Shown here: positions 12,991 through 23,490 of the stretch, in pieces
Layout of the letters: every line of letters begins with the position of its first letter
Numbering within the stretch: the first letter of the stretch is position 1
DNA from: Opisthorchis felineus
Taxonomy: Eukaryota; Platyhelminthes; Trematoda; Opisthorchiida; Opisthorchiidae
NCBI GenBank assembly: GCA_004794785.1
Contig: SJOL01008957.1
Location: 514,762 to 578,761, forward strand
Direction of reading: 5' to 3'
Length of the DNA stretch: 64,000 nt
Made by a program: the position numbers and the translations under genes
Notes under the pieces: generated by a model
Databases searched by the model: none
What the model saw: only the letters and a program-made list of their open reading frames with translations
Told to the model about the DNA's origin: nothing

Positions 12991-15900
12991 AAGCATTTCA
13001 AACGAAGCTTGGGCTATATTTCAGACCTATGTCGTCCAATCAACTCTGCCCTTTGTGCAATAACTAAATAAGAATCGTATTCTACAAGGTTTTGCTTGAA
13101 ACTGAAGAAAATTAGTGTCTGATATCTCATTCGAGGAGCAATAAAGATCCACAACAGTAGCTAACAACAACAAAGAGACTCTGAAAAAAGTATTTATGCA
13201 GAATGATCACACTTAGAAAAATGTAATCTGTGAGGAAAGAACAGAACACGAGAAGAGGGTCTGCGTTACGTCATAAAAGAGGGGCATTTACTGAGTAGAC
13301 GTTTGGAAGCCTAAAGAACTGCAGTCTACATCAATAACTTCTGAGATTTGTTTGAATTTTAGTTCTCCTGCCACAATCAAGCCACAGCTAAACAACCAAA
13401 TGCAAACCGTCATCAAGTTTTGTGTAGGCTTGTTCACAGGCTCTTGTAGATATGTCCATACAACGACGCTTTTGTCTGATACAACACGAGAACACTGACT
13501 CGCTTCGCTGACTCACAGAACTACAGATCCAGCCAAAAAATCATCAGTCTTGAGCCCAACGAAAGCCGCTCATATGACAGATGAATATCAAGCTTTTGGT
13601 ATGATTTGTCGGGTTCCCATTTTTTCGATCGCACTCTGTGAGAATATGTGCTCAGCTGTAGCTTGAAAAGTCGCAATCAGCCCACACAATTTTAATTTCC
13701 TTGTGTTTAACGATTTCGTTTCAGTTTTGACTCAAACACTGCCTCACTTATTGATGACATATGTATCGGCAAAGGTATCAGACACCAAATTCTGGGCACT
13801 GCAGGGGGCTGTTGCCGTGCTCCATTACAAAGTGGTCTTGTGTAAGCAAAAACCGTTTATTCACAGCTCTCCAGTACTCTATGCTAAGAGAAATTTCAGG
13901 ATCCTTTGTATCAAGGTTTGTTTGGCTGTTGGTCAGCAGCCGTGATGTTCGTGGCATTTACTGGGTGAACAGTTCCAACAGGTTAGAGATTGGCTGGTGG
14001 TTCAAACCCCATTTTGGCTCCTGTAAGGCCGCAAAATAATTGGCACCTTGCACACTGTTGTCCCCCTGGTTTATTGGTCTTTAGATGTTGCGAACGTCGT
14101 AGCTTAAAAGCGAATAGCAGAGAAGGAATCCTTTGCCATACAAATTTGTTCTCCTCAAGCCTTTCTTTGCATAGATTGTACAAAGTAGTCGATAAATGGT
14201 GTATTCTTCGTGCGTTGACATAAAATAACTCCCTATCTAAAAAACATTTATTTTATTCGAGATTTCACACTAGTTTCGTACTTATTACGAAAGAAGACAG
14301 CCAAAGTAAAGTCAAGGGAAGACGTGTGGGCTCCGGAAGTTCTGGATTCCTTCCTAAGTAGTACATGTGAGCATACTGAATTGCAGCTAAGGTTCAGTGC
14401 TAGAAAGTTTGGTTGAATTTCGACTGAAGTTATTTGAGAAGTATGGGGCACCAAACAATTCAGCTAAGCAGGGTGAAAAAGACACTGCGGAATCTGTTAT
14501 CTCACTTTTATTCTTTTTACTGTTAAGTTTTACCTTCACTGTGTTGATCGAAAGCAAGGGATGAACAATGATTATTCCTTGTTCACGAATATTCAGGCGC
14601 AAATTTGCTGCAGGTGGCCTATCATTAGACTCAAAGGAGGGTTTTACAAAATTCAATTAAAGTCAAAGAGGTCTAAGAGTCTGTACCTAGCGTGGCTGAA
14701 TGTTTAAAAATTGCCTGTCCTGTGTTAACACAGCGACAAAGGGAATTCTGTTTGCAAGCCAGTGATGCCGATGTCACCCCAAAAATATACCTTTACTGTC
14801 CTGGGAGGAATAAGCATGTAGAATACTATCGGCCAATTTAGATCTAATGATGAGCAACAATATGACGGCGTAGTACTTTCAGGGGTTGGGAGTAGCTTGT
14901 TACGGTGCAATTATTCTGCTCTAGTAGAAGAATAACTTCTTTTCCTTCCTGTTCAATGGGTGCCCCCCTTAATCCTGCGAGATTAGGTAGCACACGCAAT
15001 ACAAAAAGCTGAATGTTGAAAAGTCTGGAGGAGAACCATCGGGATTCTTGTTCCTGCAAGAAGTTTTTGTAACATGTTATAGCTGCCGTTTGGACCAGCT
15101 AGGTTTAGCGGATATTGCGCGGTTTACTTGGCCCCCCCACGGTGATATCGTACAATGGTCCGCTTAAAGCCACAGATGTCACGTAACTACCAGATGCAGA
15201 AGAAGCACATGAAATTAAACAAAAATAGCAAACGTAGCTGAATAAGACAAAACCGGAGAGCTTGGACGGTTTTAAAGGGCCTTGCCTCAGTACGGTGAGG
15301 CCACACCAAGAAACATCCTTCTGTTGGCCCAATTTCACCGTTCACCAAATCAGATAGATACCGCTTGTATCGAACGCAACAGTAATGGTTAGTCATCCAG
15401 AATGTTGTCTAGGTAGTTTATTCTGGTGGTCGTAACCTCTAGCGCAATTTTGCTGCTTTAGACCATTCATCTGTTTTGCACAGCATTTCCCATCAGACTG
15501 TTTAGTTTAGCTTGTCCTTAGGATAGGAGTTTTGGGCAGGTTTGCTACTAGAAACCGAAAGTTGTTATGCGAGAAATTGCCGAAAATCTGACACCATTTT
15601 TGGACAAACCGCACAAATTGATTTGTCTTGGTTAAGCGGGACAAGCCATTCTCGGTGACATTCACCTGCTGCGCTACTGTCACGCGGTTCTTTGATAAGC
15701 GCCCAGGAGGGACATGGGATCTCAACTGATTCGCTGGTGTGACAGAACTTCATCAGGTCCTATTAAGGTTCTATCAAGTTTCGTCCAGTCCAGAGTAGTT
15801 TTTAAATCCCTGGGTGCTCGGGGGTGCCTCAGGGGTGCTCGGTCGCATGATGGGACGGCTGGTGAGGAACTATTAGCTGACCAATATGTAAAGAGAAACA

Positions 15901-17080
15901 GCACCCCACAATTGTCCTGAGCAGAAGAATCGTTTTTAACCTTTGTTCGATGGGACTTTTCATGAATTCCTTATTAACCGGTATCTAGGAAAAAAATACT
16001 TGGTCGAGTTGAACAACGTGAAAGGACAAATCGCGCTTAGTTGTTTCACATAAAACTGTATAATTTCATTAATACGCGTTATATTCGACTGGTGCAGGAA
16101 TTTAAATAAATGTGTAAATGTTTGCTCAGCTTGGTAATGATAGCATTTTATTCAAAAAACGCCACAAGGTTTTGCAACGACTTGTTCATACAGGTATCTT
16201 ACAGATGGTTCCTTCCCGACTACATAGTCACAGTAACAAAAAACCAGTTGAAGGGGGAATGCGTTATCGTTAGTTAGGGATCACGAAGCCAAACTAGGCG
16301 CATAAACACACGTGAATTTGTGGGACTTGTCACTGGGTTGTTGAGGAATTCAGTTAATCCTCAACCTTAGATAAACCACTCATTTGTGTACCTTGCGTGA
16401 GACATCCGTTTTTCCAATGAATTTCTCACAGAACCAAGGTTTCGACCTATCGTCATTGATATCAGCTCAAAAAAGTTCAGTTGCGCTGGATGTATTACTT
16501 AAATGCGTCCCAACTGTTGGTAATCTTGAACGTTTTGTTGAGGATACGTTCAGTCACTCAAGTAGCACTGTTAGCGACTGGCCTATTCGTCGAGACGACA
16601 ACTGCGTTCGGGACGAGGTGACGTTGTCAGTGTCTTTTTATGTAGCAAAACTATGCGGTGAACCAGTGACGCGTCAACGCTTCACGTTACTGCACAAAAC
16701 ACACTGAAAACATCCAGTGGCTTGATGATGAAACATTTGAAATGAGATTGCTCTGTCAACATCAAGGCAGCCGTCACCATAGGAACCAGGCGAGATATGA
16801 GTAGACTGGATGTGACCTAAGAAGCTGTTTAATCCAACTGGAAGAGGATAAGGACCCTTCATCTTAATTCCACATAAAAGTAATCCGTCACCTTGAAAAC
16901 TATTCAGTACCTCTTCTATAGATTTAGGAGAATATTGTATCATGTTTTTATTGTCATCTTATTGAAGTCTGAATTTGTCGTAGCGACACCGTTTTGTGAT
17001 ACTAAAATGAACAAAAAAATACAGTTGATTTTTCGGGAGTTTGATCCTACCGAAAGTTGACACTCTCTCACCAATAAAAG
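12991..17080. other. no supported gene
   Basis: This lies between the two 54-bp repeats. The longest frame (16384-16707, plus strand, 107 codons) has no recognisable domain. A GGTTCAAACCCC string at about 13999 resembles a tRNA B box but lacks a correctly spaced A box. Confidence 0.6.
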
Positions 17081-17094
17081 TAAATTTCCACTTA

Positions 17095-17148
17095 GCGAAA
17101 TACACTCATTTGCAAACAAATTTGGTTTTGCGAGAGACTCGCCTGGAA
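17095..17148 (+). repeat. 54-bp dispersed repeat, copy 2
   Basis: This is the partner of 12937-12990 in the same orientation. It forms the left third of the 158-bp insertion with the 15-bp target-site duplication. It contains an AAACAAATTTGGTTTT tract. Confidence 0.8.
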
Positions 17149-17253
17149 CCCAGCTGAATCTCTCGTTTATGATGATGAGCCCGAAAAAGGGCGAAACCGG
17201 TCGTGGACTGCCGAAAAAATTTCAGAAACCTTGAGAGTAGTGCATAACGTCTA
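17096..17253 (+). mobile_element. 158-bp insertion with 15-bp target-site duplication
   Basis: TAAATTTCCACTTAG occurs at 17081-17095 and again, without mismatch, at 17254-17268, exactly bracketing 158 bp. Perfect direct repeats of 14-15 bp are the footprint of target-primed retrotransposition. The insert starts CGAAATACACTC and contains a 54-bp segment shared with 12937-12990. It also holds a hammerhead-like motif (17172-17203) and a short inverted pair, CTCTC (about 17160) and GAGAG (about 17233). It encodes nothing. It may be a SINE-like or retrozyme-like non-autonomous element, or a 5'-truncated tail of a larger Penelope-like element. The intact duplication suggests a fairly young insertion. 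Confidence 0.75.
17172..17212 (+). ncRNA. hammerhead-ribozyme-like motif in the 158-bp insertion
   Basis: The string TGATGAG (17173-17179) leads into a perfect stem II, GCCC (17179-17182) with GGGC (17189-17192) and a GAAAAA loop. GAA (17193-17195) follows, then ACC/GGU (17196-17201) as a loop-less stem III, and C17202 at the cleavage position. This matches the hammerhead order CUGAUGA, stem II, GAAA, stem III, NUH. Against activity, position C3 is A (17172) and no convincing stem I was found. Loop-less stem III is known in hammerheads that work as dimers. Confidence 0.4.
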
Positions 17254-17268
17254 TAAATTTCCACTTAG

Positions 17269-18624
17269 TCATGGATTATGGTTACTGATTTGTGTTGTCG
17301 ATGAGCCGCTGTTTAAGTTATTGGGAATAATGTTACTTAGTAATTAACCCGGATAGAATGCTTATGAATGGGTTTCAGTCTGCTACTTGCGTGTGCTCTG
17401 TTTGGAGCCTTTCTTGGTAGCTGTCACGAAAAACACCAAATTGTGCGTAGGTTTTGTAAAGTACTGGTTCGCAAGTAGGGCGTTATGAATGCCCAACCGG
17501 AACGGATCAGATTACTAACAGAACAAACGAGGGATTTATTCAAATCCCCGTCTGACTCAACAAGCGAATACTTTTCGACCGTTTTATTCAACAGTCTTGT
17601 TTTAAAATAAGAAATGGGATTAACCGAAATCAAGCACCATGACCGTTTTGTCAGATTTAAAACGCTTGACCCGGTAGTAAAATGTCCGATGGTTTTGATA
17701 AAACTATCCATTTCACTTGATTGAATAGTTAGATGGTCGCAAATTTAGACAGACCTATGTTGTGCACCCATATTAGCTTCAGGATAGCAAATTTTACGAA
17801 GTGGTGCTTATCACTAACGCAAGCCTTATCACAAAATATGCAAAGTTTGGCAAAGTTTGAGGCGTGAGTGGTTCATAGGCAGCATAATCCCATTTTTTGC
17901 AGCCATTAAGCAATTTTACTGACCGAGTCCTTCGTTATCGGTCATCTTGCTGTGGCACAAACGTTCCTCTCACTGCGGTGATTTTTCGTGTGCATAGAAT
18001 TCACACACGATTACTTTATATTTTATTGAGATAGGATAATTAACTTTCTTCGTTTTTACATCTCAGTCATTTGGAGAATCTCAGGCAGTTTAGTCAATAA
18101 GAAATCGTAAGTTTAGCAACCGTTCAACCTCATTTTTCTCGTACGGAAATCCAGCTGCATGTGCATACAGGTTTGGGAGCAGATCCAACGACTCAGTTCA
18201 ATAAATTTCGGTCTGAACAAATCTTCAAGTCATTTTTGTTGAGCTGCATACTATATTGTCGATTCACTCTAATGTCCATCCGAGCTACAGAGGATACCGA
18301 GCAGTTGTTTTGTGTGGGTGCGCTCGTCGAAGACGGTAGTCTAGGGTGGGATGCACACCGACGATAAATGTGTGGTAAGCCTTGGATTGTGTATCACTCC
18401 GTGTCCACCAATCCGTGTGCAGGTTTAGCTAAACAACTGATTCCAGGTGCATGCGACCGCACCCTACTTATTCTATCATGTTTTATGCTTTGAATAAGCA
18501 ACCACTCACTACATGGCACACCCACTGGGGCATGTATTCATTTGCCCATCCATGTGAGAATTAGACAACCAGCAGAATGGATGTTCGATAATACAGTCGC
18601 TCTACAAATGTGCTATTTTTTCAG
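17269..18624. other. upstream region of TRIM9, no supported gene
   Basis: This stretch should hold the last 5' intron or the promoter of TRIM9. It ends in a pyrimidine-rich acceptor-like site at 18624. No TATA box or other core promoter element could be assigned with confidence. Confidence 0.5.
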
Positions 18625-18715
18625 TCTCATGCATGAAAAATGAAGGACTAGCATTGAAAATTTCCACGTTTGCAATTTTAACGAAATTATCACTCTATCT
18701 TTACCCGGGATTATT
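18625..18715 (+). promoter_or_regulatory. possible 5'UTR segment of TRIM9 exon 1
   Basis: This segment lies between a candidate 3' splice site (TGCTATTTTTTCAG, ending 18624) and the first in-frame ATG. It contains a short upstream ATG frame (ATGCATGAAAAATGA at about 18631) and an in-frame stop at 18641. If transcribed, the upstream frame could favour initiation at the stronger ATG at 18857. No TATA box or initiator was recognised nearby, so the promoter may lie further upstream. Confidence 0.3.
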
Positions 18716-19903
18716 ATGCACGGTGGAGATAGGCATCCTCGATCAGCGTTTTCCGCCTCTAGTTTGGTGAATGCATCGAGTAACAGCAGTGGAACAAGCG
18801 GAAACTCTATTAGCGGACAGTCTTCATCCCTAGCTGTGGCCACTGCGGGACAGAAAATGGACTCTGAACTTCGTTGTCCAGCTTGTCGACGTTATTTCTA
18901 TTGCCCATTGTTGCTCCCATGCGGACATTCTTTATGTACCTCCTGTGCAGCTGCCGGTCTGCTTCCAGCTACGGAGCCACATGTGGCAGCAGCAATTCAG
19001 GCGGCACTAACACTGCCAACAACAGATCAGTACAACACCGCGGCTGGCGCGTCGTTCTCTTCTGCCTCTTCAACGACAGGCAGTAGCAGTGGATGTTCGA
19101 GCCAACCATTTGGACAAAACCAGAGCCAAGCCTCACACATTCCAACCAGTACAATTCATCACGTCAGTTCAGCTCATTCAGACTCCGACCAGGTTAGCGT
19201 ATTATCAGAAACAGATTCTGGCGTCGTTGTTACTAGTAGGCCTGGTAGCTACATTGCACGAACGTCTGTGCTAGCTAGCCATTCAAATGGCCCATCTTCT
19301 AGCCTCAACACAATTACGCATGGACTTATTTGCCCTGCATGTAACCGGATTATAGCGCTCCTGGACGACAAAGGAATCGGTCATTTACCCCGAAACCGAG
19401 CACTTGAACGAGTGGTTTTCAAGTTTGCCAGTCCGGAAATGTTGCAGCAGAATCTAATTGAAACCACTGTGGTCAACACGGAGACATTTCCTCTACTTTC
19501 AGCCACCGATCCTCTAAATCGCCCTGGAGGTCCGCTTTGTCAGCTGTGTGAGGAGCCTGAAAAGGGTGCATCCGAACAAACAGGGAATGTAGCATCTGTT
19601 TGGTGTGAACAATGTGAAATATTTTATTGTACAAGTTGCAGAGAAAAGTGCCACCCTTCAAGAGGTCCTCTGGTGCGTCACGCTCTACACTCGGCAGCCA
19701 AAGGTGTAGAAATTGTTAGAAGAAAACGTCAGAATCAGCCCCCTCCTTGTTTAGTGCATTCTCACTCACCGGTCACCTTTTACTGCCTCAACTGTCAGGT
19801 AGCTGTTTGCACAGAATGTCTGGAAAGTGATGGTAATTTGTCTAATGAAACTCACGGGAAACACGAGGTACAACCTCTAAACTCTGCTTGCAAGTCGAAG
19901 AAG
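18716..19903 (+). CDS. TRIM9: TRIM9 exon 1: RING, B-box 1 and B-box 2
   Basis: This exon encodes 396 residues of an E3 ubiquitin ligase. Residues 1-47 are Ser/Gly-rich. The first half of a RING follows (C54, C57, C69, H71, C74, C77). A long Ser/Thr/Gln-rich insert separates it from the last zinc pair, C206 and C209; a long insert between these pairs is typical of TRIM9. B-box 1 starts at C275 and B-box 2 at C345, both with regularly spaced Cys and His. The exon ends at the Lys-Lys before the GTTAGT donor at 19904. The start is uncertain. The ATG at 18716 is the first after an in-frame stop at 18641. The ATG at 18857 (M48) has a better context (AAAATGG) and aligns with the start of vertebrate TRIM9. 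A plausible acceptor (TTTTTCAG ending at 18624) suggests a 5'UTR exon upstream. Confidence 0.93.
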
Positions 19904-20761
19904 GTTAGTAATCTATGTGTGATTTTAAGGGTATTCAAACGAACCGTTTTCACATTGCAGTCAGTATTTGTAAATTTACATTCATTGCTGGCCACAAAAA
20001 CTGAAATTTCTTTCAAGACTTTGCATGCGATAATGTAGGAGATTAGAAATTTGTGAAGATATACTATATTAAGCTATTTCACTGTACCCTGCGGAGGAAC
20101 CATGCTCTAAGTGTAGTGTCTTCATCAGACGCGCACAAGAGCGATAAAAGTGTTCTGTGTGACTTTATGGGCTAACAACCAGGTGTTCATACTCTAAGAA
20201 AACTACTAAGCTTCATTCTTTTGAGTTTTGATACAACACGCCATTCACTCAGTTAAGCGGAAACAGAATTTTGCCAGTGGTTTGCCCATGATTAGTTGAC
20301 CCAGCAGTCTTGTCATCGTCAGTTTTCTCTGATGCTCAACAGATTGGTATTTCTTCTAGACTTCAGATTCTTAGGCCGGGCAACTAAGCATGGACCACTT
20401 AATCTTGCAATATTTGCTCATTAAAGCCATAGCGCGACACAGACAAGCACGACCTCTTTTACCGATTTTGTCGGTTGACAGTTGACGTTTGAGGTTCGCT
20501 GAAAATGTGAGAAATGTCAATTTAACATCCAGTATTTATAGAGAGGATTTAGCTCAGGTGATCCTAGCGTAAATTCTTGCGATCTTGATGAGCTTCTCAT
20601 CGAGCTGGCCACTAGTGAGTATCACTAGCAGTGTGAATCTTACAAAAATCCAGCAACCTATTAGTAGCCAAAAAGAAGAATAAGTCAAAGGACGTGTAAA
20701 GCTTTTATCTGGGGGATTAACACTCGAGGAGCCTGCAAGTACGTGATCACGTGATGTATAT

Positions 20762-20940
20762 GAATGATGAATGGTGCTATATCCTGTGTAAGTATGTGCT
20801 AATCACTCTGCTGATGGTCCACTGGCGACCAGGTTACTAGCCAAGAGGTAGCTGGCACGAAGTTCCCTGGAGTTCCCTGAAATGCGCGCTACTGATGATT
20901 CTCACCAAGGGTGAAACAAGTTTACAGTGCTTCTAGGTTT
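20762..20940 (+). repeat. dispersed repeat with hammerhead-like core, copy B
   Basis: This stretch aligns with about 165-345. GATGAATGGTGCTATATCCTG matches GATGGAAAAGTGGCGCTACATCCTG, a more diverged middle follows, and GCGCTACTGATGAT plus an AACAAGGGT or ACCAAGGGT end is shared. Both copies are on the plus strand. No open frame was found in it. Confidence 0.6.
20886..20930 (+). ncRNA. type I hammerhead-ribozyme-like motif, probably decayed
   Basis: CTGATGA (20892-20898) and GAA plus A (20913-20916) give all core positions before the cleavage site. The flanks GCGCT (20886-20890) and AGTGC (20926-20930) can form a five-pair stem I with one G-U. The predicted cleavage base is A20924, which is an allowed H. 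Stem II (20899-20912) is weak, with a T-T first pair and G-U pairs. Stem III (ACAA/GTTT, 20916-20923) has two mismatches. The arrangement fits a type I hammerhead with a minimal stem III that has lost pairing by mutation. Confidence 0.42.
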
Positions 20941-21539
20941 TTCGCATAGACCAGCTTTACTTACAGAACGAGATTACCCTAATCTCCTAACATTACCAAA
21001 GCCCTTGAGTAACCAAATCTATTGGGTTTCTGCCCACGGCATTTCTTTAGTTTTCTAAGGAATGCACGAGTAGCCTTCAAAGCCCCGCGTAATAATGGAT
21101 TTGTTAACGTAACTCCATCCTTCACTTGTCGTAAGGTTTTTAAGCCTTTGGTGTTACAGTTTAGAGTCCATCCACGAAAAAGGCTGTGGATGTATCCTGC
21201 TGATAAGCTGACCTTTCTTGCGAGTAAATAATATTGTAGTCAATGATGAACTAAACCATCGTCCTTTCTTCTTCGTTATGCAGTTGTATGGTGTCGAGTG
21301 GTCAATATGTGTTGCTATCCAAGTTCGCCTTTCTTTCGTTAACCAGGGAATTGCTTCACACAAACAGCTTGTTTTTTGAGATAAACATTTAGATCTTTCA
21401 GAGGTATAATATGCACACTCTTAGCTCAATAAGTGAGTTGTGTCACGTTCCTCAAAACAACTAAAAAACGAATAGCTTTAATATTACCATCTCTTGAATA
21501 AATCTGCGTCTTATTCAGGGTAAAAGTCACACAAGATAG

Positions 21540-23490
21540 CTAATTGTCTGGGTTGTGTGAAAGGCATGATCTAGTGTGTTATCTTCAGACGTGAGATGAA
21601 CACCTGACCAGTTCAGCTGGTAAGACTGGACAAGCCTCTTCTGTGCACAAATTTCAGGTTAGACCAATATGATGGCAATAGTCTCAGAATTCCGAGAGAT
21701 CGTAATCTGACAGATTTGGACCAGTTTTGTGGAACCCCGTACACGATCCGAAATGAAGTGTACCGAGTAACGAAATGCCCCTGTGTCAAATAGGTGGGCT
21801 AGAACGCAACCCTCGATTTTGCATCCAAATATCAGGACGAACTATCTGTGGGCACTGTTCTCTAGTCCGCTTAGATAAATGTCGCGCCGTACGACCCACA
21901 CAAGTGGCATCACTTGAATTCACAAAACAACCATTATCGAGGACAACACTGGCAGTTGGTCTTTATGTTGCGGTCGTAGAAGAGGTGAAGTTTATTGTAG
22001 GAACGGAATTATGGCCGCTTTCGAGAGGAATCATCCCGCTGCGGAGAGACTTCTGGCTAACCTCTCGGCTGTTGATTTGCCTTTGAAGGGGGTAGTCAAA
22101 AAAGTTGTGTGAGTTTGGCTGCTTCGATTATTTTTGTTTCGGTTTTGTTCTGCATATTTCGTGAGTTAAAGCAATCAGGGTGACCGCTTTTCTTTAGGGT
22201 GTTTCTAATAGTACCCAATTCAAGTTCAAGAATATCATCTGAACATATTTTTGGCCCCAGAAGCCAAACAGTCGATGGGGTATTTTTGTTGTAAAGAGGG
22301 GGAAGTAAGAAAGCTTTATACCGTCCATTCCAGACTGCCTTGTGGCACGTCCATAAAGATCTGATTGTTCCCTTTACATGCTACAAGCTATAGCTGCTGT
22401 AGCGTTATTGAACCGATCTATGGCCTTATGTAAATGACAGTCTTAGCTAACAACCATACAAAACTTGTGGTCAATATAGGTGTTATTGGACATATTGCGA
22501 CATATACAGCAGATTTCCATCATCACGGTTAAGCAAATCATGGGCTTAGGGGTGATCTATGACTATTCCATTCATCAGGCGATGGTCTGCGTCTTTAAAC
22601 CTGTTTATTAATGGTGCAACTGAACTTTTGCAGCTCTGATACCTATGCGTTGCTCAGCAATAGTTTCCAGCAGATATTTTTAAATAAGAATACTACAAGA
22701 GAAACCATGGTTCTAAATTTTACAGTATCTAATGGGGTCCACGAATTGTAGCAAACTATTTGTCGTCGGATGGGCTAAAGAGGTTCAACTAACCACTGAG
22801 CTATAGAGTGGTGCGAAGAATTGGTCATAGCAACAATCAGACGAGTTGGAAGCCCTGCCTTATGGATTTTAGGTAATCCATACAAGCGTGGCACAGTTGA
22901 ACCAAGGGGTTTCAAGCTGTCAAACAAGCGTTTAGAGGCGCAACCTCGATTTTTTTTCAAGTACATATTCAGTTCAAGCTCAGTGCGTTTGGTTTTATTG
23001 TGAAAGTTTGTTTTCATCTCCGGGTATCACAACTAGTTTTGATACGCAGTCGTTTTAATTCATAACCACAATTCCCACACCTTTGTCTGGTCTGCTGATG
23101 ATTGGGTCCGGGTTGTTTTTTAGGAATTTTGATTAATTTTTACTTCTTAAAAGGAAGACATCATTTTGTTTGCATTGTCTCATCAAATGGTGCGGTATCA
23201 ATAAGATACAGTGCAAACGAACTCTGTTCGGATTTAGCACATGCTGGAGGTTTAACCTAATGTACTAGTTGTGAGCTGTTATAATTTTCCTTGCATATTT
23301 TAAGTTTTTCTACATCACCTTCTGGTGCTGTGACGATGAAACACTCCCTTTTGGGCACACCACGTTGACTGTTAGGCTAGAACTCCTGATTTGCAAAGTA
23401 GTTAATATTTAAAAGATTTGTTGCAAAATCCCGGTTCACAACATCCACTCGAAAGGTTGACTTAATCCGTTAAACAATAGTACCTGTATC
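21540..23490 (-). mobile_element. decayed Penelope-like element with GIY-YIG endonuclease
   Basis: Read on the minus strand, blocks occur in the order of an endonuclease-bearing Penelope-like element, split by stops and frameshifts. An RPDKGVGIVVMN block lies at about 23.06-23.09 kb. RLYGLPKIHKAG follows at 22.86-22.89 kb. A weak SLDVVSLF-type RT block (TMVSLVVFLFKNI) lies near 22.68 kb. The linker with LLPPLYNKNTPSTVWLLGP and LKKSGHPDCFNSRNM is at about 22.14-22.32 kb. A degenerate LPPSKA and AERLARSLSAAG stretch follows. The GIY-YIG core with CVGRTARHLSKRTREQCP is at about 21.87-21.93 kb. The C-terminus CAQKRLVQSYQLNW is at 21.61-21.65 kb. Both the RT and the endonuclease carry several in-frame stops. 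The element sits antisense inside intron 1 of TRIM9. Outer limits are approximate and no terminal repeats were resolved. Confidence 0.85.
22775..23017 (-). pseudogene. Penelope-like RT fragment (open 80 codons)
   Basis: This is the best-preserved open piece of the element's reverse transcriptase. RLYGLPKIHKAGLPTRLIV corresponds to the Penelope signature LYGLPKIHK..PLRPIV, with Leu in place of Pro in the last part. AQWLVEPL follows, where family members have A.WLA..L. Upstream, another frame carries the RPDKG motif. The catalytic YADD-type motif was not found. It is a relic. Confidence 0.85.

Noticed and set aside
13970..14040. GGTTCAAACCCC string resembling a tRNA B box
   Set aside because: No A box at tRNA distance and no cloverleaf pairing.
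16384..16707. 107-codon plus-strand frame upstream of TRIM9
   Set aside because: It has no recognisable domain, splice context or similarity to TRIM9 N-termini.
22821..23003. Plus-strand 60-codon frame
   Set aside because: It is the antisense shadow of the Penelope-like RT block on the minus strand.
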